From Gemmatimonadota bacterium (GTDB lineage: Bacteria; Gemmatimonadota; Gemmatimonadetes; Longimicrobiales; Longimicrobiaceae): a stretch of DNA of 9,033 nucleotides. The position numbers were made by a program, and so were the translations under genes. A model generated the notes under the pieces. That model was not told the DNA's origin and did not search any database. It worked only from the letters and a program-made list of their open reading frames with translations. The stretch is taken from assembly GCA_019348475.1 (NCBI GenBank), contig JAHWJJ010000162.1, positions 1-9,033 of the forward strand, in the 5' to 3' direction. Below, piece by piece: positions 6,057-9,033 of the stretch (within the stretch, counting starts at the first letter, position 1; each line of letters begins with the position of its first letter).

Positions 6057-6226
6057 GAGCGGCTGAAGCCGCCGCAACGACTGCGGAAAGCCCCCGCAAA
6101 CTGCGCGGGGCTTCAACTGCACACGGCAGAGACGCAGCGTCTCCGCGTAGAGGCCGGCGCACGCAGTCCGCGCAGGCGGACTTTGCGGTTTTCCAGCGGC
6201 GAATTCATTCGCTCCGGCCGGGACCT
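6057..6226 (+). repeat. Intergenic multi-hairpin repeat, long copy B
   Basis: This copy of about 170 bases is in the same orientation as copy A and shares its full length from GAGCGGCTGAAG to CTCCGGCCGGGACCT. It differs by an extra C in the main stem (AAGCCCCCGC), ACACGGC for ACAGGGC, a single CGCGCAGGCGG unit and several point changes. The small stem after the core is perfect here: GAGACG (6129-6134) with CGTCTC (6138-6143) around CAG. It lies downstream of the gmhA-lipoprotein unit and upstream of the MBL-led cluster. Confidence 0.9.
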
Positions 6227-6230
6227 TCGC

Positions 6231-6270
6231 GCGCAGGCGTGTTTTCCAGCGTTGAACTCCTTCGCTCCGG
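6231..6270 (+). repeat. Decayed partial copy of the repeat tail
   Basis: GCGCAGGCGTGTTTTCCAGC followed by GTTGAACTCCTTCGCTCCGG resembles the last 50 bases of copies A and B (GCGCAGGCGGACTTT ... TTCCAGCGGCGAATTCATTCGCTCCGG), with a deletion and several substitutions. It sits four bases after copy B, so it may be a tandem duplication that has since diverged. Confidence 0.5.
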
Positions 6271-6283
6271 CGGAGGGGTCGAA

Positions 6284-6301
6284 CGCGCTCCCGGAGGCGC
6301 G
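6284..6301 (-). terminator. Candidate terminator after the lipoprotein gene
   Basis: CGCG-CTC and GAG-G-CGCG form a 7-base stem with one bulged G around a three-base loop, beginning 7 bases past the lipoprotein stop codon on the minus strand. No T-run follows. The position favours termination of the gmhA-lipoprotein unit; the stem is modest. Confidence 0.3.
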
Positions 6302-6308
6302 GACGGCG

Positions 6309-6800
6309 CTACTCGCCCTCCTTCTCCGCCTTCCGCAGCAGGTGGTTGCAGCCGTGCTCGGGGTTGCGGCGCGAGCTGGCGAAGTCGCGCAGGTAGTCGC
6401 GCACCACGTTCTCCTCCAGGCTTTCCGGCGACGGGCGGTTTACGCGGAAGCTGGCCGCCATCGCCTCGAACCGGGTGGAGTCTTCCTTGCTGGTGGCGCT
6501 GTACGCGCTGTCGCGGTACGCCGTCTCGTGCGCGCGCAGGTCGGCGTAGGTGGCGTATACCTGCGCGAACTTGTGCGGGGCGCTCACCAGCGAAGGCACG
6601 CTGCCGCGCGCCTGGCTCTGCGCCAGCAGGCTGTCCAGCATGGCCAGCCGCCGGTGCGCGTTCACGCTCAGCGCCTCGGCGATGCAGGCATCCAGGCGCG
6701 CCTCGTGCCTGGCCTGCTGCTGCTGCGGAGTCGGCTCGCGCTCGCCGCAGGCGGACAGCGGCAGGGCGAGGGCGGCGGCAACGACGAGAATCCTGTACAT
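6309..6800 (-). CDS. Small hypothetical lipoprotein
   Basis: This 163-residue protein has a lipoprotein signal peptide: MYR start, hydrophobic core and lipobox LSAC with Cys18. After a charged, Gln-rich linker (about 20-31) the mature part is strongly helical and highly charged (HEARLDACIAEALSV, HRRLAMLDSLLAQSQ, FAQVYATYADLRAHETAYRDSAY, EENVVRDYLRDFASS). Two further cysteines, Cys39 and Cys151, lie near the two ends of the helical part and could form a periplasmic disulfide. I recognise no family. The start is the ATG at 6800 because the signal peptide begins there; no clear ribosome-binding site is visible. It follows gmhA by 40 bases on the same strand and may be translated from the same transcript. 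Function unknown. Confidence 0.8.
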   Translation of the reverse strand: MYRILVVAAALALPLSACGEREPTPQQQQARHEARLDACIAEALSVNAHRRLAMLDSLLAQSQARGSVPSLVSAPHKFAQVYATYADLRAHETAYRDSAYSATSKEDSTRFEAMAASFRVNRPSPESLEENVVRDYLRDFASSRRNPEHGCNHLLRKAEKEGE

Positions 6801-6840
6801 GGACGGAAGCGCGGTTGGCGTGGCGGATGAAAATGACGGT

Positions 6841-7434
6841 TCAGCCGGGAAGCGCGTCGGGAAACAGCGTGCGCTCCACCAGCTCGCAGATCAGGTGGAT
6901 GAGCGTAATGTGCCCCTCCTGGATTCGTTCCGTGGCGTGCGCCGGCACCACCAGGCTCTCGGCGCAGATCTCGCGCAGCCGGCCGCCGTCGCGCCCCGTG
7001 AGCGCCACCGTCAATGCGCCGCGCGCGCCGGCGGCCTGCGCGGCCAGCAGCACGTTGGGCGAGCCCCCGCTGGTGCTGATGGCCACCAGCACGTCGCCGG
7101 GGCGCACCATCGTTTCCACCTGCCGGCTGAACGCCGTGGCGAAGTCGTAGTCGTTGCTCCAGCAGGTGAGCGTGGGCCCGTCCACCAGGTGGTGCGCCGG
7201 CAGGCCGGGGCGCTCGCGCCGGTACCGCGCCACCAGCTCCTCCACCAGGTGCATGGCGTCGCAGGCGCTGCCGCCGTTGCCGCAGGCGTACAGCCGGTTC
7301 CCCGCGCGAAAGGCATCGGCGATGCGGCCGGCCACGCGCGCCACGTCGGGGGCCAGCTCGCGCAGCGCCAGCTTGACGCGGGCGGACTCGTCCAGCGCGT
7401 CGCGGATCAGGAGGAGAACGTCGTCGTGCGGCAC
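6841..7434 (-). CDS. gmhA: Phosphoheptose isomerase GmhA (sedoheptulose-7-phosphate isomerase)
   Basis: This SIS-domain enzyme converts sedoheptulose 7-phosphate to D-glycero-D-manno-heptose 7-phosphate, the first step of ADP-heptose synthesis for the LPS inner core or other heptosylated glycans. The family motifs are continuous: GNGGSACDAMH and EEL, SNDYDF, RPGDVLVAISTSGGSPNV, ALTGRDGG and RIQEGHITLIHLICELVE. By alignment with E. coli GmhA the zinc/catalytic residues are kept as His62, Glu66, Gln172 and His180. The open frame runs to an ATG at 7575, but the added 47 residues are Arg/Pro/Ser-rich, unlike the family, and would overlap the divergent gene. I therefore choose GTG 7434, giving 197 residues, the usual length, with LIRDALDES right after the start as in homologues. 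No good ribosome-binding site is visible, so the exact start is uncertain. No other heptose-pathway gene is in the window. Confidence 0.92.
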   Translation of the reverse strand: MPHDDVLLLIRDALDESARVKLALRELAPDVARVAGRIADAFRAGNRLYACGNGGSACDAMHLVEELVARYRRERPGLPAHHLVDGPTLTCWSNDYDFATAFSRQVETMVRPGDVLVAISTSGGSPNVLLAAQAAGARGALTVALTGRDGGRLREICAESLVVPAHATERIQEGHITLIHLICELVERTLFPDALPG

Positions 7435-7538
7435 ATCAGGGACGCGTGGGGCGCCGGAACGGGCGCAAACGGAAACGCTGCGGGCGGCGCGGGCCGCGGG
7501 CAGCCGGCTGGTACTCCAGACGGGATGGGAATGATTCC

Positions 7539-8501
7539 ATGCGCCGCATGACCGCCGCAAGGGCGCAGTCCGCATCGCTCCTTATGGCCGCCGCCCTGGC
7601 CGCGGGGTGCAGGCCCGCCGAAACGCTCCCCGTCGCGTGGCGCACCCCCCTGCCACAGGCCGCGGCCGCGGGCGCCACGCTGGCCGTGGACTCCGCCGGC
7701 ATCGCGTGGATCGGCGCGCCCGGGCGGCTGGTGGGGATCGACTCCGCCGGCCGCGCGGTCGCCACCGTGGCCGTCGAGGGCGACGCGGTGCCCCGCCTGC
7801 TGTGGCGCAGCGGCGACGGCCTGGTGCTGGCGGTGGGCGCGCGGCGCCTTGCGCGGGCACAGGCGGCGGGCGGACGCGCGGACGGTGGATGGAGCTCGGC
7901 CGCGCTGCGGGCGGCGGCGCGCGACCCGCGCGGGCGCTGGGTGTTCACCGCCAACCGCCACGGCGGCGTGGTGGGCCTGGACGCGGGGACGCTGGAGCCC
8001 CGCTGGGGATGGCCGGAAACCGGCGGCGAGGCGGTGGGGATGGCCGTGTCGCCGCTGGCGGACCGCGTGTACGTGTCCACCGACCGGGCGGACGACGCCC
8101 CCGCCGCCGTGCAGGTGCGCGACGCCGCCAGCGGGCGCGTGCTGTTCGCGGCCAACCAGGCGGAGCCGCTGCGCGGGCTGGCCGCGGGCCCGGACGGCAC
8201 GCTGTACGGCCACCAGGAGAACGGGCTGGTGATGCGGCTGCGCCACGGACCGCGCGAGTTGCGCCGTATCTGGGCCGAGAACCCCGGCGTGCGCGGCTCC
8301 GGCGGCGAGATGGAGGTGCGCGTGGACCCGGCGGGCCGGCGGGTGGCGGTGTTCGGGACGGGCCGGGGCGCGCGCCTGGCCGTGCTGGACGCCCTCACCG
8401 GGCGCGAGCTGGGGCAAACGGACGCGCCCCTGGACGCCGCGTTCGACGTCGGGGGGCGCCTGTACCTGCTGGAGCCGGAGGAGCTGCGGGTGCTGCGCTG
8501 A
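7539..8501 (+). CDS. Lipoprotein with beta-propeller-like repeats
   Basis: This 320-residue protein has a lipoprotein-type signal peptide (MRRMTAARAQSASLLMAAAL, lipobox AAGC, Cys24). The rest is made of short repeated blade-like segments with the pattern 'small residue, D, strand, Gly, strand': ATLAVDSAGIAWIG, GRLVGIDSAG, LLWRSGDGLVLAVG, AARDPRGRWVFTANRHGGVVGLDAGT, MAVSPLADRVYVSTD, LAAGPDGTLYGHQENGLVMRL, VRVDPAGRRVAVFGT and LAVLDALTGREL. These resemble WD40/YVTN or PQQ-type propeller blades, likely six or seven. No enzyme motif is seen, so binding or a scaffold role at the membrane is more likely than catalysis. ATG 7539 is preferred because a purine-rich GGGATGGGA ends 9 bases upstream; ATG 7548 in the same frame is an alternative. 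It is divergent from gmhA, 104 bases apart, with which it may share a regulatory region. Function unknown. Confidence 0.82.
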   Translation: MRRMTAARAQSASLLMAAALAAGCRPAETLPVAWRTPLPQAAAAGATLAVDSAGIAWIGAPGRLVGIDSAGRAVATVAVEGDAVPRLLWRSGDGLVLAVGARRLARAQAAGGRADGGWSSAALRAAARDPRGRWVFTANRHGGVVGLDAGTLEPRWGWPETGGEAVGMAVSPLADRVYVSTDRADDAPAAVQVRDAASGRVLFAANQAEPLRGLAAGPDGTLYGHQENGLVMRLRHGPRELRRIWAENPGVRGSGGEMEVRVDPAGRRVAVFGTGRGARLAVLDALTGRELGQTDAPLDAAFDVGGRLYLLEPEELRVLR

Positions 8502-8517
8502 CGGCGGACGGCCCGGC

Positions 8518-8712
8518 TCAGTGACCCAGGTCGTCGCCCCCGCCGCCCGTGCGGCGCATCAGCAGCCCCGCGGCGATGAAGGGCAGGGAGTTCAGCCCCA
8601 GGCTGGCGAGCGCCGCGTACATCAGTGGGTAGTTCTCGACGGCGACACTGTAGATCAGGCCGGCGATGGCCGGCAGGGTGATCAGCACGGCGCCGATCAG
8701 GGCGAACTTCAT
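8518..8712 (-). CDS. Small two-helix membrane protein
   Basis: This 64-residue protein has two predicted membrane helices: about residues 3-25 (FALIGAVLITLPAIAGLIYS) and about 31-52 (MYAALASLGLNSLPFIAAGL). The short connecting loop VENYP and the tail RRTGGGGDDLGH are polar. Arg-Arg after the second helix suggests both ends face the cytosol. ATG 8712 is chosen because it is preceded by TGGAG with an 8-base spacer; the longer frame to 8775 adds a charged stretch without start signals. Its stop is 16 bases from the stop of the convergent propeller gene, with no room for a separate terminator. A near-consensus TTGACG at 8770-8775 (minus strand) may be part of its promoter, but no matching -10 is visible. 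I recognise no family. Confidence 0.72.
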   Translation of the reverse strand: MKFALIGAVLITLPAIAGLIYSVAVENYPLMYAALASLGLNSLPFIAAGLLMRRTGGGGDDLGH

Positions 8713-8826
8713 CGGTCCGGCTCCAGCGTGGCTCGGAAACGGGTTGCGGTCGTGCGGCCTCTTCGGTCGCGTCAAGGTATGGGCGCGGCCGGTGCCCGGG
8801 CAAGAGAGGGGCGTTTGGGAGCGGCC

Positions 8827-8922
8827 GTGAAGGGGTGAAGGGGTGAACGGGTGAACGGGTGAACGGGTGAACGGGTGGGCGGGTGGGCGGGTGGGCGGGT
8901 GGGCGGGTGGGCGGGGAGCGGG
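8827..8922. repeat. Tandem array of twelve 8-base units with G-quadruplex motif
   Basis: Twelve head-to-tail octamers run without interruption: two GTGAAGGG (8827-8842), four GTGAACGG (8843-8874) and six GTGGGCGG (8875-8922). Variants are sorted in blocks along the array, as expected from stepwise slippage or unequal exchange. From 8873 to 8924 the sequence is an unbroken run of GGG triplets separated by single C or T bases (13 G-runs), the most stable class of intramolecular parallel G-quadruplex motif on the plus strand. There are no spacers, so it is not a CRISPR array. Copy number probably varies between strains. Confidence 0.95.
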
Positions 8923-8975
8923 TCGCGCGCGCGCCGGTGGACCAGTCGGGAGACGCCGGAGGGCATCGCAGTGGC

Positions 8976-9033
8976 GCAGTTGAAGCCCCGCGCAGTTTGC
9001 GGGGCTTTCCGCAGTCGTTGCGGCGGCTTCAGC
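8976..9033 (-). repeat. Intergenic multi-hairpin repeat, inverted copy D, cut by window end
   Basis: Read on the minus strand from 9033 this is GCTGAAGCCGCCGCAACGAC through the AAGCCCCGC/GCGGGGCTT hairpin to TTCAACTGC, identical in layout to the left half of copies A and B. It is in the opposite orientation to the other three. The end toward the window boundary (the GAGCG start) is missing because the sequence stops; on the other side similarity ends sharply after AACTGC at 8976, so this copy lacks the long right half. Confidence 0.85.

Larger units (their letters stand above)
5655..6308. other. Gene-free region upstream of the MBL-led cluster, filled by repeats
   Basis: This region of 654 bases lies between the lipoprotein stop (-) and the MBL start (-). 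Two long repeat copies (5798-5977 and 6057-6226) and a decayed tail (6231-6270) occupy most of it. The 79 bases between the copies are unique and contain the small inverted repeat GCCGGC-TGCAAG-GCCGGC (6026-6043). The promoter of the MBL-led cluster should lie in 5655-5797; the best minus-strand match is TTGCCG (5732-5737) and CATTCT (5709-5714) with a 17-base spacer, but it is a poor fit (4/6 and 3/6 to sigma-70 consensus). Long open frames here are shadows without codon bias or start signals. Confidence 0.7.
8713..9033. other. Gene-free right end with tandem array and repeat copy
   Basis: The last 321 bases contain no credible gene. They hold the likely promoter zone of the small membrane protein (8713-8826), the 12-unit octamer array (8827-8922), about 50 unique bases, and an inverted copy of the intergenic repeat cut by the window end. 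The Pro/His/Thr-rich minus-strand frame at 8772-8966 is simply the translation of the octamer array. Confidence 0.65.

Noticed and set aside
5798..6226. Insertion sequence or transposon
   Set aside because: No transposase frame, terminal inverted repeats or target-site duplications could be identified around the copies.
5729..7150. 473-codon plus-strand open frame crossing the repeats
   Set aside because: It crosses two repeat copies and continues antisense through the lipoprotein and gmhA; its composition is that of high-GC shadow frames.
7435..7575. N-terminal extension of GmhA to ATG 7575
   Set aside because: The extra 47 residues do not resemble the family, and they would overlap the signal peptide coding region of the divergent lipoprotein gene.
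8827..8922. CRISPR-like short repeats
   Set aside because: The units are 8 bases, contiguous and without spacers; this is a simple tandem array.
8772..8966. Pro/His/Thr-rich 64-residue minus-strand reading frame
   Set aside because: It is the translation of the octamer array and has no ribosome-binding site or plausible protein features.

Overview
This 9,033-base window is uniformly GC-rich bacterial chromosome. Diderm traits are clear: several lipoprotein and outer-membrane-type proteins, and a heptose-pathway sedoheptulose-7-phosphate isomerase. The composition, the small hypothetical envelope proteins and an intergenic hairpin repeat suggest Gemmatimonadota, probably near Longimicrobium. 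That placement is inference from memory, not a search result. There are no tRNA or rRNA genes, no transposase, no CRISPR array and no phage genes.

Layout. Bases 1-1140 (+) hold a nearly complete family III (CaiB/BaiF) CoA-transferase, missing only its extreme N-terminus. A small secreted, predicted outer-membrane beta-barrel protein follows at 1211-1759 (+). A 319-base gap between convergent genes (1760-2078) contains one divergent copy of the intergenic repeat and three strong hairpins. Next comes a five-gene minus-strand cluster, read from right to left: an MBL-fold hydrolase (4905-5654), a lipoprotein M15D (VanX/DdpX-like) D-Ala-D-Ala dipeptidase (4229-4915), a secreted barrel protein with a C-terminal lipocalin-like domain (3097-4197), a DsbA/FrnE-like thioredoxin-fold protein with a CPFS site (2423-3004), and a 94-residue protein of unknown function (2079-2363). 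The first three are tightly packed (an 11-base overlap, then a 31-base gap). The last two are separated by 92 and 59 bases, each gap holding a GC-rich hairpin.

Upstream of that cluster, a 654-base gene-free stretch (5655-6308) carries two long copies of the repeat and a decayed tail of a third. A second minus-strand unit follows: gmhA (6841-7434, GTG start proposed) and a small lipoprotein gene (6309-6800). Divergent from gmhA is a lipoprotein with beta-propeller-like repeats (7539-8501, +). It converges on a 64-residue two-helix membrane protein (8518-8712, -). The right end (8713-9033) has no gene but holds a 96-base tandem array of 8-base units, much of it a continuous G3N1 quadruplex motif, and an inverted copy of the repeat cut by the window edge.

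Taken together, most genes act at the cell envelope: peptidoglycan dipeptide cleavage, LPS heptose supply, outer-membrane proteins and lipoproteins. I see no convincing new defence or mobile system. The most unusual material is non-coding: the multi-hairpin repeat family, whose two long copies keep a small stem through G-T wobble pairs, and the octamer/G-quadruplex array.
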